Below are positions 56,503-63,377 of a stretch of DNA of 64,000 nt, piece by piece. A model generated the notes under the pieces. It did no database searches and had not been told where the DNA came from. It was given only the letters and a program-made list of their open reading frames with translations. The position numbers and the translations under genes are program-made. This DNA is from JAFGPL01 sp963781805 (GTDB taxonomy: Bacteria > Bacteroidota > Bacteroidia > Bacteroidales > UBA10428), in the NCBI GenBank assembly GCA_963781805.1, contig CAWAHF010000004.1, positions 4,340,001-4,404,000 of the forward strand, written 5' to 3'. Positions within the stretch are counted from its first letter, which is position 1, and every line of letters starts with the position of its first letter.

Positions 56503-56533
56503 TTGTTTCTTTGTAACTTATAAGTTACCTTTG
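56503..56533 (+). promoter_or_regulatory. promoter and palindromic operator of toxin-antitoxin pair 1
   Basis: TTG (56503-56505), 20 nt, then TACCTTTG (56526-56533) fit the Bacteroidota promoter. A perfect 16-bp palindrome GTAACTTATAAGTTAC (56513-56528) overlaps the -7 element, as expected for an operator bound by the Xre-type antitoxin. Confidence 0.65.
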
Positions 56534-56546
56534 TTAAAATTTCAAT

Positions 56547-56885
56547 ATGTTAAAAATTAGGGAAGTTGTAGGATATAAGCATTATTTCAAAGATTTTTTA
56601 TTACAACAATCAAAGAAAGTTCAAGATAAAATTTTTAAAATAATTGAGATAATTGAATATCAGCAACGAATACCTGAAAAGTATTTAAAACATATTAAGG
56701 GCCAAAAAGGATTATATGAAGCTCGAATATCTCTTGGTTCTGATATTTGGAGGGTCTTCTGCTTTTTTGATCAAGGTCAACTGGTGATTTTGCTTAATGG
56801 ATTTCAAAAGAAATCGCAAAAAACACCAAAATCAGAATTAGAAATGGCAATTAGATTGATGAAGGAATATTACGAAGAAAAATAG
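56547..56885 (+). CDS. RelE/HigB-type toxin (Gp49-like)
   Basis: A 112-residue protein with the phage-derived Gp49-like/HigB fold: YKHYFKDFLLQQSKKVQDKIFKIIEIIEYQQRIPEKYLKHIKGQKGLYEARISLGSDIWRVFCFFDQGQLVILLNGFQKKSQKTPKSELEMAIRLMKEYY. The conserved LYEAR, WRVFCFF and FxKKSQKTP are present. These toxins cleave mRNA on the ribosome. It is encoded 6 bp before its Xre antitoxin, the order typical of HigBA. A second, diverged pair lies at 61417. Confidence 0.92.
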   Translation: MLKIREVVGYKHYFKDFLLQQSKKVQDKIFKIIEIIEYQQRIPEKYLKHIKGQKGLYEARISLGSDIWRVFCFFDQGQLVILLNGFQKKSQKTPKSELEMAIRLMKEYYEEK

Positions 56886-56891
56886 AAAAAG

Positions 56892-57191
56892 ATGAAAAAT
56901 AAAAACATTACAACTTGGTCTGATATTAAAGATGAGGTATACGGAAAGAAAGGTACTCTTCGTCGAGATCAACTTGATAGAGAATTTAAATCTCTTAGAA
57001 TAGGACTTATGCTTCGTGAAGCAAGAGAACAGAAAAAATTAACCCAAGACCAATTGGGTTCTATAATTGATAAGAAACGAAGTTACATTTCAAGGATTGA
57101 AAATGATGCTAGTAATATAACGCTTAAAACATTGTTTGATATTGTAGAACATGGTTTGGGCGGAAAAATAAAAATACAAATTGATTTATAA
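56892..57191 (+). CDS. Xre-family antitoxin (HigA-type)
   Basis: A 99-residue protein. The N-terminus has DEVYGKKGTLRRDQLDREFKSLRIGLMLREAREQKKLTQDQLGSIIDKKRSYISRIENDASNITLKTLFDIVEHGLGG. The Cro/C1 helix-turn-helix occupies about 40-95. It neutralises the preceding toxin and should repress the operon through the palindrome at 56513. The downstream sequence begins a new folding-prone spacer within 15 bp of the stop. Confidence 0.92.
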   Translation: MKNKNITTWSDIKDEVYGKKGTLRRDQLDREFKSLRIGLMLREAREQKKLTQDQLGSIIDKKRSYISRIENDASNITLKTLFDIVEHGLGGKIKIQIDL

Positions 57192-57510
57192 AAAACTATG
57201 GTTGGCAATAAGTAGCACTATGAGCGGTCTGCAAGACCCAGCGATGAGTGCATAGCCTGTCCCGAACTTGCTTCGGGATTGTACTACATCCCGGCCAATA
57301 AAGCACAACTTTGGTTCTATGCACTTATCGACGGTTTTATGTGTTTTATACGGAGTATTGGGAGATAACTTTCTTTGGATTGTGAGCCTTTATTTTGTAT
57401 TTGCCTTATTTTGGGTTAAGTAAAAGCCTAAATACTAACAGATTTTTAAAGTTTAGGCAATACAAAATCTTCCCTCATAAAAATGAAGAATAAAAGGAAG
57501 TAGAATCAGT
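57192..57510. other. Folding-prone spacer, attC-like
   Basis: 319 bp without a gene. A 14-bp stem with a single G-T pair joins CGATGAGTGCATAG (57242-57255) and CTATGCACTTATCG (57317-57330). Inside it TCCCGAA/TTCGGGA forms a second hairpin. Further on, GCCTAAA and TTTAGGC form another inverted repeat. GGTTGGCAATAA (57200-57211) lies just after the antitoxin stop. Confidence 0.55.
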
Positions 57511-57842
57511 TTATTGTAAAGACGCAATGAGCAACTGTTGCACAGGTTGACCAGGAGAGCGGATACGGGGCAGTTCCCTGACGATGCGCATTCGTCCGTT
57601 CTTGCATTTTGGACATTTTCCAATATCAAAACCCGTCAGCCGTTTTATACGCTCCAGGGTTGTTTCATCATCTTTATTATCCGATAATTTCTTTTCAACT
57701 TTCGACACTTCGGGCACAAATTGCAGCTCCAGGTTCCGTTTTGTGGTGTGGTTGTAAATACCGAATCGTCGGATTTTCACAAACCGATTGGGCAAAATAT
57801 GCAGGCAAAACCGGTGTAAAAATTCGACCCCTCGCTGGTTGG
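57511..57842 (-). pseudogene. IS91-family transposase, C-terminal fragment
   Basis: The frame from about 57842 to 57511 reads GVEFLHRFCLHILPNRFVKIRRFGIYNHTTK and then GKCPKCKNGRMRIVRELPR. This is the end of IS91/IS801-type Y2 transposases, with the FLxHxLPxxFVKIRxxG motif and a terminal zinc-binding CPKC. The catalytic N-terminal two-thirds are missing, and no ATG precedes the fragment. Flanking sequence upstream on its strand is the start of repeat copy 3, so the element has been cut there. Confidence 0.85.
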
Positions 57843-57878
57843 AGTTTGCAACTCCGACTATAATTGAATAAAGATTAT

Positions 57879-58207
57879 CCCCCCAATGGCCGTTTAATTT
57901 AAGCGTGGCATAAATATTGCCTTACTTCAACACCTTTTACCAATGAAATCTTCACACCTTTAAATTAAAAGTTATAAGCCAACTAACCTGTCATTGTCAT
58001 TTCGAAAATTTTTGTAAATTGCTTCCTGTTTGGAATAACCAGATGAACACAATAACCTGCCTAAAATTGGCAAGCATGCAGATATAAACATGGTACGAAG
58101 TTCGTAAAAATCCATGACCCTTTACAACAAAATAATAACTAAAGCTATATGCGAAATTTAGGTACCTTTCTGGAAAATGGTAAGTATATTTGGATGTTGT
58201 AGCCAAT
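57879..58207 (+). repeat. Dispersed non-coding repeat, copy 3
   Basis: Full-length copy: CCCCCCAATGGC at the left end, then ACCTGTCATTGTCATTTCG, GGAATAACCAGATGAACACA and AATAACTAAAGCTATATGCG, ending TATATTTGGATGTTGTAGCC. The right end touches the start of the next gene. Confidence 0.85.
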
Positions 58208-58210
58208 AAT

Positions 58211-59062
58211 ATGAGACGCATCAGACACATAATAGCATTGTTTGTAATAGGGATAAATTTATATCCTTGTATTCCTGATACAATAACGATTTTCAGGACA
58301 GGTGGTGGACCTTTTGGATTTGGAATAATGCTAATTCCGATTCTAATGATTATTCATCTATCACTTATTTCAGCGATTTTGACTTTTATGAAAAAATATA
58401 ATCGTAGAAATGGATTGATAGTGCTTAATGTAATCGGATTGGTTGTTGGAATATTTTATGTTTATATGTGGCTTACAGTTGATACCAAACCTATTGACCA
58501 AATAGATAAAAACAGAATTGAATTAAACCCCAACTTGATTACAGAATTTCACTGTGATGACAGATTAAATCCTAATAATCCAGATTTTGAATTTTATGCG
58601 ATTGCTTCGTTTTACGCTGATTTGAATAATAATGAAAAAGCGGATACGATAATTCTAAAAAGACTTAAAGGTTGGGAAAATGACCCTGGCGATTTTCATC
58701 AAATCCAAATTACAACTGATAATGGAACTATCTGGACTGAAACAAACTTTGATGGTTGGGTTCGCTTTGATAATAATTATTACGTTCCTGATTCTGTAAA
58801 ACGGTTGAATCAACTTGATACGGATTTGCTATTATTAACAGACTTTGAGAATACTAAAATCCTTGGGTTATTTGGCTGGGTTTATGCGAGTGAATCTGGA
58901 CTCTTAACAATAATTGATTTTAATACGGAACAACCAAGGATAATGATTAATAAAAATCTGGATTTAGTTGGTATTGATAGTCAAAAAATTACCCTACAAG
59001 ATTCCGAAGATAAGTGTTGGATTGAGAATATAAATAACAGATTAATAATGACTTGTGAATAA
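58211..59062 (+). CDS. membrane protein of unknown function
   Basis: A 283-residue protein. Three hydrophobic segments fill residues 8-100 (RHIIALFVIGINLYPCI, FGIMLIPILMIIHLSLISAIL and LIVLNVIGLVVGIFYVYMWL). A soluble C-terminal domain of about 185 residues contains ASFYADLNNNEKADTIILKRLKGWEND and DGWVRFDNNYYVPDSVKRL. No function recognised. The frame reads through GTTGTAGCCAATAAT upstream; the ATG at 58211 directly after that motif is taken as the start. Right after the stop lies the inverse motif ACTGGCTACAAC (59066-59077), so the gene is precisely framed by inverted repeats. Confidence 0.75.
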   Translation: MRRIRHIIALFVIGINLYPCIPDTITIFRTGGGPFGFGIMLIPILMIIHLSLISAILTFMKKYNRRNGLIVLNVIGLVVGIFYVYMWLTVDTKPIDQIDKNRIELNPNLITEFHCDDRLNPNNPDFEFYAIASFYADLNNNEKADTIILKRLKGWENDPGDFHQIQITTDNGTIWTETNFDGWVRFDNNYYVPDSVKRLNQLDTDLLLLTDFENTKILGLFGWVYASESGLLTIIDFNTEQPRIMINKNLDLVGIDSQKITLQDSEDKCWIENINNRLIMTCE

Positions 59063-59261
59063 ATTACTGGCTACAACACGCGGTCATAAAACATTGCGCG
59101 GATAGTGCTATATTTGAACGAAATAACAATTAATCAACGGCTTAGCGAGCTGATAAGTTTGTGCTACTAAGTGCGCAACGTTTCATACCGCCAACCGTTT
59201 ATGCTTTATTATAACGCAACCAATTACAATGAAAACTAATCATTTATTAAAAATATGAGAT
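59063..59261. other. Folding-prone spacer, attC-like
   Basis: Begins ATTACTGGCTACAACAC. The arms GCGGTCATAAAACATTGCGC (59080-59099) and, inverted with a few mismatches, GCGCAACGTTTCATACCGCC (59172-59191) form a long imperfect stem. TAGTGCTA and TGCTACTA extend it inward. The arrangement resembles a long integron attC site. No gene inside. Confidence 0.5.
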
Positions 59262-60314
59262 ATGAAAAATAATTGTTTTTATAAAAGTTTAGTTTTAATA
59301 ATAATCACCTCATTTACAACATTTTCGTGTGACATTATTAATCCAGGTTCAAAGAATAGATATTCAATTGGACATTTTCCATCTTCTCCGGTTAATTTAA
59401 ATGTTTTTAATACAGAATTTGATGATTACAACTCCGACATACCTGTTTTTGAAGAAACATTCCCATTTTGTTTTTCATCAAACAGAAATAGCAACGGGGC
59501 GGACTTCGATATTGTTTACAAACTAATGTCTGTCGATTTTTCAAAAAAAACCGGCGAACTTGACATTTATGAAAATATTCATACGAACCTTGATGTTTAT
59601 ATTGAAAATGAAAATATCAGAAGTGCATTAATCAAAATTAATTCACCTTTCGATGAATTTGGTCCCTGTCTTATTCCCATGGGTAGAAATTATGATGGAA
59701 CGAATATGAACGGGAGATTTGAAACTTATATTTTCCTTTATTCAAACAATTCAATCGGAAATCAGGATATATTTTTCACCCAGAATCTTGAAAATGAAAA
59801 TTATGAAAATCCCAGCTCAGTTGAATATTTAAACTCAGATTCTGATGATGCATATCCAACATTCAATAATGACTACTCCGAACTTTATTTTACCTCAAAC
59901 AGGGAGGGCAAATTTGACATTTACAAAATTAAAACCGATAATAGTAAAGAGATTCTTGAAATTCTATCTGAATATAATTCAGCCTCAGTTGAAATAGATT
60001 CTATCCTTTCCTCTGAATTTGATGACAAATGTCCTTCAATAACGAATAACATTTTAGTTTTCACTTCAAACAGAGATGGAGGCTTTGGTGGATATGATTT
60101 ATACTATTCAAATTTTGAAAATGGAAAATGGAGTGAACCAATCAATTTCGGAAGTGAAATAAACTCTGAGTATGACGAGTACAGGCCTATCGTAAGGTCA
60201 AAACCTTGGGAATTTGACAATGACATGATGATATTTTCTTCCAACCGACCGGGCGGAAAAGGTGGATTTGATTTGTATTATGTTGGGATTCAAAGAAAAG
60301 AAGAAATTAATTGA
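59262..60314 (+). CDS. PD40/WD40-like beta-propeller lipoprotein
   Basis: A 350-residue protein with a lipoprotein signal (TFSC, Cys at 23). The body has the PD40 pattern of TolB-like propellers: AYPTFNNDYSELYFTSNREGKFDIYKI (near 205), CPSITNNILVFTSNRDGGFGGYDLYYSNFENGKWSEPINFGSEINSEYDEYRPIV (near 255-310) and MMIFSSNRPGGKGGFDLYYVGI (near 325). In Bacteroidota such modules occur in OmpA-linked and T9SS-associated lipoproteins that bind surface partners. Here there is no OmpA or peptidoglycan-binding domain. Role unknown. Confidence 0.85.
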   Translation: MKNNCFYKSLVLIIITSFTTFSCDIINPGSKNRYSIGHFPSSPVNLNVFNTEFDDYNSDIPVFEETFPFCFSSNRNSNGADFDIVYKLMSVDFSKKTGELDIYENIHTNLDVYIENENIRSALIKINSPFDEFGPCLIPMGRNYDGTNMNGRFETYIFLYSNNSIGNQDIFFTQNLENENYENPSSVEYLNSDSDDAYPTFNNDYSELYFTSNREGKFDIYKIKTDNSKEILEILSEYNSASVEIDSILSSEFDDKCPSITNNILVFTSNRDGGFGGYDLYYSNFENGKWSEPINFGSEINSEYDEYRPIVRSKPWEFDNDMMIFSSNRPGGKGGFDLYYVGIQRKEEIN

Positions 60315-60403
60315 AGATAAATAACAAAACATAACAAAATGTAAATGTTGCGGGTTTCAGTGGGTAATCCAACTTTATGGGCAATTAAAAAAAACATCAT
60401 CAA

Positions 60404-61323
60404 TGAGACATATATTGATTTTAATTATTACATTATTTTCAGTACAAGCATACTCGCAATTATAAAGAGCTAATAAAGGTTGGAGGATATATTTTGCAGA
60501 AATTAAAAATGATTCTGCACATATTGAAATTTATTATAATTCTCCACCAGATTTTGTTATAAAATCTTTCGATGATGTAATCCCATTGAATGACACTAAT
60601 TTTATTAAACCTGTTGAATTAAGTGTAAGGAAAGACCATTACATCCTAAAAGTCAGAAAACATATTGACAAACGATTTGAAAAGATACATTTAAAACCTT
60701 ATGAGTCAGTTGATAGAACGACTATTAGAAATAAATCATATTCATCCCATAAAAGAGTTCAGATGATGAAATTGCAAGATAGTCTGTCAGGACCTGATAC
60801 TCTTATTCGTTTGGACGTTAATAATATTTACAGGAAAGTAAATGTTAATTTGACGGAAAATGAATAATCAGAATTAGTTGATAAAATTACTGATTCATTG
60901 ACTGAAGAAATTTGCCATTTAAAAAATCCAAATATTGATTTATACTATCAGAAATCTGATTCAATCACTAAACTTGACACAATAGAAATTTATAACTTAT
61001 TATCAAATTCAAATTATAAATTTCAATATGGTAATTTCATATTGCATAAAATCGCTATTGACAGACCAGAAATTTTAATAGCATATATTGATTTGGAACC
61101 GCTAAATGAAAAATTGGTTCTTCGAACAATAAGAAACCATAATAATTTCAAGGAAATAACAAAAAATGTGAAGGAAACAGAACTTTCAACTAAAGGTAAA
61201 AAGAAAATTTTAAAACAAAAGACAAAAAGGATATTGGCTGATATTGGGGTTGGAACGGCCTATGTAACAATAATTTTAGTAGAATTGGCGGCGCATACAG
61301 CGTTTGGAATTTGGATTTTCTAA
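60404..61323 (+). pseudogene. decayed gene for a secreted protein (frameshift and two in-frame stops)
   Basis: The signal peptide (MRHILI then LIITLFSVQAYSQL) starts at ATG 60404 in one frame and continues in another, so one base was lost near 60421. In the second frame a TAA at 60463-60465 follows SQL, and reading resumes RANKGWRIYFAEIKNDSAHIEIYYNSPPDF. A further TAA at 60865-60867 splits NVNLTENE from SELVDKITDSLTEE. The remaining open pieces (60586-60867 and 60898-61323) would be short and unlikely to work alone. The C-terminal part ends in a hydrophobic segment (IGVGTAYVTIILVELAAHTAFGIWIF). The original function is not recognised. ACTGGCCATAAT follows the final stop, as in intact cassettes. 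Confidence 0.75.
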
Positions 61324-61380
61324 AATTAACTGGCCATAATAGCCGATAAAAAACTATCTGATAAAATAATCCTGATTTAG

Positions 61381-61412
61381 TTTTGAAAAAGTAAACTGAT
61401 TAGTTAACTTTG
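61381..61412 (+). promoter_or_regulatory. promoter of toxin-antitoxin pair 2
   Basis: TTTTG (61381-61385), 19 nt, then TAACTTTG (61405-61412): a close match to the Bacteroidota consensus. The -7 element ends 4 bp before the ATG at 61417, so the mRNA may be almost leaderless. The short palindrome AGTTAACT (61402-61409) overlaps it. Confidence 0.6.
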
Positions 61413-61416
61413 TGTG

Positions 61417-61758
61417 ATGACTAGAAAGATAATTGCATACAAGGATAACTTTGTTGATTTTTACAAAAGTCAGGATTCAAAGATTCAAGAGAAAATCGAA
61501 TACGTTCTTGATTTAGTAAGATTTGAAAAACAAGTTCCGAAAAAGTTTTATAAACTACTTGATGATACTGATGGAATTTGGGAGATTCGAGTGATTACGA
61601 CCTTTAAGAGTATTCGGATTTTATGTTTTCAAGATAAAGGAAATCTGGTCGTATTAACAAATTGCTTTCTTAAAAAGTCGCAAAAGACTCCCAAAAGGGA
61701 GATAAAACTTGCAGAAAGGTTAAAAAAGGAGTACTTGATTGAAAAAAATGGAGGATAA
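61417..61758 (+). CDS. RelE/HigB-type toxin (Gp49-like), second copy
   Basis: A 113-residue homologue of the toxin at 56547. It has the same pattern (YKDNFVDFYKSQDSKIQEKIEYVLDLVRFEKQVPKKFYKLLDDTDGIWEIRVITTFKSIRILCFQDKGNLVVLTNCFLKKSQKTPKREIKLAERLKKEYL). The conserved WEIR, RILCFQ and FxKKSQKTP are present. The two toxins are clearly diverged, so they are separate acquisitions or an old duplication. Two start codons are adjacent (GTG 61414 and ATG 61417); ATG is used. Ribosome-dependent mRNA cleavage is expected from the family. Confidence 0.9.
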   Translation: MTRKIIAYKDNFVDFYKSQDSKIQEKIEYVLDLVRFEKQVPKKFYKLLDDTDGIWEIRVITTFKSIRILCFQDKGNLVVLTNCFLKKSQKTPKREIKLAERLKKEYLIEKNGG

Positions 61759-61762
61759 TAAA

Positions 61763-62053
61763 ATGAAAAATGTAACTGATTTCGAGGACTTATTAAAAGA
61801 CAAGTATGGAGAAAAAGGGACTCCAACCAGAGATAAGTATGATTCTGATTCATTAGCATTCAGATTAGGTGTGATGTTACGAGAAGCAAGAAAGGACGCT
61901 CAGATTACCCAAGAAGAATTAGCGGAACGCACAGGGACTAAAAAGAGCTATATTTCTCGTATTGAGAAGGGACAAAGTGATATCCAGATTTCAACTTACT
62001 ATAAATTGATTGAGATTGGATTAGGAAAGCATTTAAATATATCGATTGGATAA
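61763..62053 (+). CDS. Xre-family antitoxin (HigA-type), second copy
   Basis: A 96-residue protein from ATG 61763. The frame also offers ATG 61748 and TTG 61739, which overlap the toxin end. The start at 61763 aligns with the first antitoxin (DLLKDKYGEKGTPTRDKYDSDSLAFRLGVMLREARKDAQITQEELAERTGTKKSYISRIEKGQSDIQISTYYKLIEIGLG). The Cro/C1 helix-turn-helix is clear. It neutralises the preceding toxin and represses the operon. GCTACAAC (62059-62066) follows the stop, as in the cassette motif. Confidence 0.9.
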   Translation: MKNVTDFEDLLKDKYGEKGTPTRDKYDSDSLAFRLGVMLREARKDAQITQEELAERTGTKKSYISRIEKGQSDIQISTYYKLIEIGLGKHLNISIG

Positions 62054-62104
62054 TAAAAGCTACAACAGGCAATAAATAAGGCTTTGTGTGGTCGGGGAAC
62101 GAGA

Positions 62105-62365
62105 CCCCCAATGGCGCGCACTTAGCGCGTGGCATATAATCCTGCCTTCATATTGAACCTCTTACCAATGAAATCTCCACACCTATACAACAAAAGGTAA
62201 AAGCCTTATAACCTGTCATTGTCATTTCGGAAATTTTAGTAAATTGCTTACTGTTTGGAATAACCCGATGAACACCATAACCTGCCTAAAATCGGCAGGC
62301 TTTGCTCCGCCGAAGCCCCGCCTGACCGGACGGGCAGGTTCGCGAAGGCGATGCAGGCTGATATA
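62105..62365 (+). repeat. Dispersed non-coding repeat, copy 4 (altered right part)
   Basis: Begins CCCCCAATGGCGCGC, contains ACCTGTCATTGTCATTTCG and TAAATTGCTTACTG, then the GC-rich CCTGCC/GGCAGG inverted segment, which is longer than in the other copies (62279-62340). It lacks the TATATTTGG...GTTGTAGC right end. Confidence 0.75.
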
Positions 62366-62415
62366 AATGAATTTGAGTTTATTGAAATGTTTGCACAAAA
62401 TGCAAATTTGTCAGA

Positions 62416-63111
62416 ATGACCATGCGAATTAAAATACTACTTATATTATTAATACTTTGTATAACTATCAAATCTCAACAGGTAGAATTAATTGAATTTA
62501 ATAAATACAAGAATAGTTATAAAGATTGCAGTATAATTCCAACTTGTATAGATTATTTATTTCTTAAGAATGACACACTGCAAATAGCATTTACAACAAG
62601 AGAATCAAGATATAATGCAGAACCAGAATTATCATATAATTTAAAACGTGATACAGTTGAAATAAATTATTATCCGCCAATAGTGAGCAGGGATACAATA
62701 ATTTATAATAAAGAGAAAAAAAAATTTGAAGAGGTTAAATATATTGAAGCTATACAAGTGCCTGTTATACTGTCAAGGGATAAAGGTTGTCAGACATTTT
62801 TGTTCAAATTTAAGGGAGTTCAAAAAATACCGGAATATTTATTGTATAATGGCGGGTTGCTAACCAGTTGTCCGAATACAAATATTGAATATGATTTATT
62901 TATAGGTGATACAATAAACATTATTAATTAAAATGGCTATAAGGATGGTATCTGGCTGAAGTTTTATGATAACGGACAGATAAGAAAAAGAATAATATAT
63001 AAAAATGGACAATTCATTGAAGGATATTTATATTATATCTTAGGAGAAAAAACTCAAATTATAACAGAAGATGGCATTGAGATGGCAATACCAATTAACT
63101 TAGATAAATAA
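62416..63111 (+). pseudogene. secreted protein gene with MORN-like C-terminus, split by one in-frame stop
   Basis: The first frame (62416-62931, 171 residues) starts with a signal peptide (ILLILLILCITIKSQQ) and a domain with KDCSIIPTCIDYLFLKNDTLQIAFTTR. It ends at TAA 62929-62931 right after INIIN. Reading continues without a frame change as NGYKDGIWLKFYDNGQIRKRIIYKNGQFIEGYLYY, a MORN/YwqK-type repeat, to a second TAA at 63109-63111. The uninterrupted 232-codon gene looks like the ancestral form. The stop may be a recent nonsense mutation, a sequencing error or a read-through signal. If truncated, the first 171 residues could still be made. Confidence 0.65.
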
Positions 63112-63377
63112 TGCTCTGTGTACAAAACTCTTATAAACCAAAAGCAGATTTTTAAGCAATTTTTGAGCTATATTTTGTAATATTGAAATGCATTAATTTA
63201 AAGAAGAAAACAACACATGCAGGCTAAACGGATAGATGAGTTTTTTCATTGTTTAGTTACGACGGGCATTTTGGAGTGAAAAATATATTCACTGTATATT
63301 CATTAACGTAATAAAATTTATAGGTTTGATAGGGTTTAACGCATGTGATTATCATCAAAGAAAAAATACTAAACACT
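63112..63377. other. Intergenic region without recognised features
   Basis: 266 bp, AT-rich. It begins at the stop of the split MORN gene and ends at the ATG of the partial gene. The frame on the opposite strand (63508-63257) overlaps the real gene start and shows no domain, so it is not counted as a gene. Confidence 0.4.

Larger units (their letters stand above)
56105..56546. other. Cassette-boundary spacer with repeat copy 2
   Basis: 442 bp without a gene. ACTGGCTATAAT overlaps the stop of the lipoprotein gene (56104-56115). Folding-prone sequence GCGGCTCG...CGAGAAGACCC follows, then repeat copy 2 (56251-56482, lacking the left part of the repeat), ending GTTGTGGACCATAG. The remaining 60 bp hold the promoter and palindrome of the toxin-antitoxin pair. 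Confidence 0.5.

Noticed and set aside
57609..57863. 84-residue plus-strand frame
   Set aside because: It is the complement of the IS91-type transposase fragment, whose minus-strand frame carries recognisable motifs.
58190..58210. Upstream extension of the membrane protein gene to a TTG at 58190
   Set aside because: The extra seven codons are the recurrent GTTGTAGCCAATAAT boundary motif; ATG 58211 directly follows it.
62279..62345. tRNA-like GC-rich stretch with GGTTCGCG
   Set aside because: It folds as a CCTGCC/GGCAGG hairpin within repeat copy 4, and no acceptor stem or anticodon arm can be drawn.
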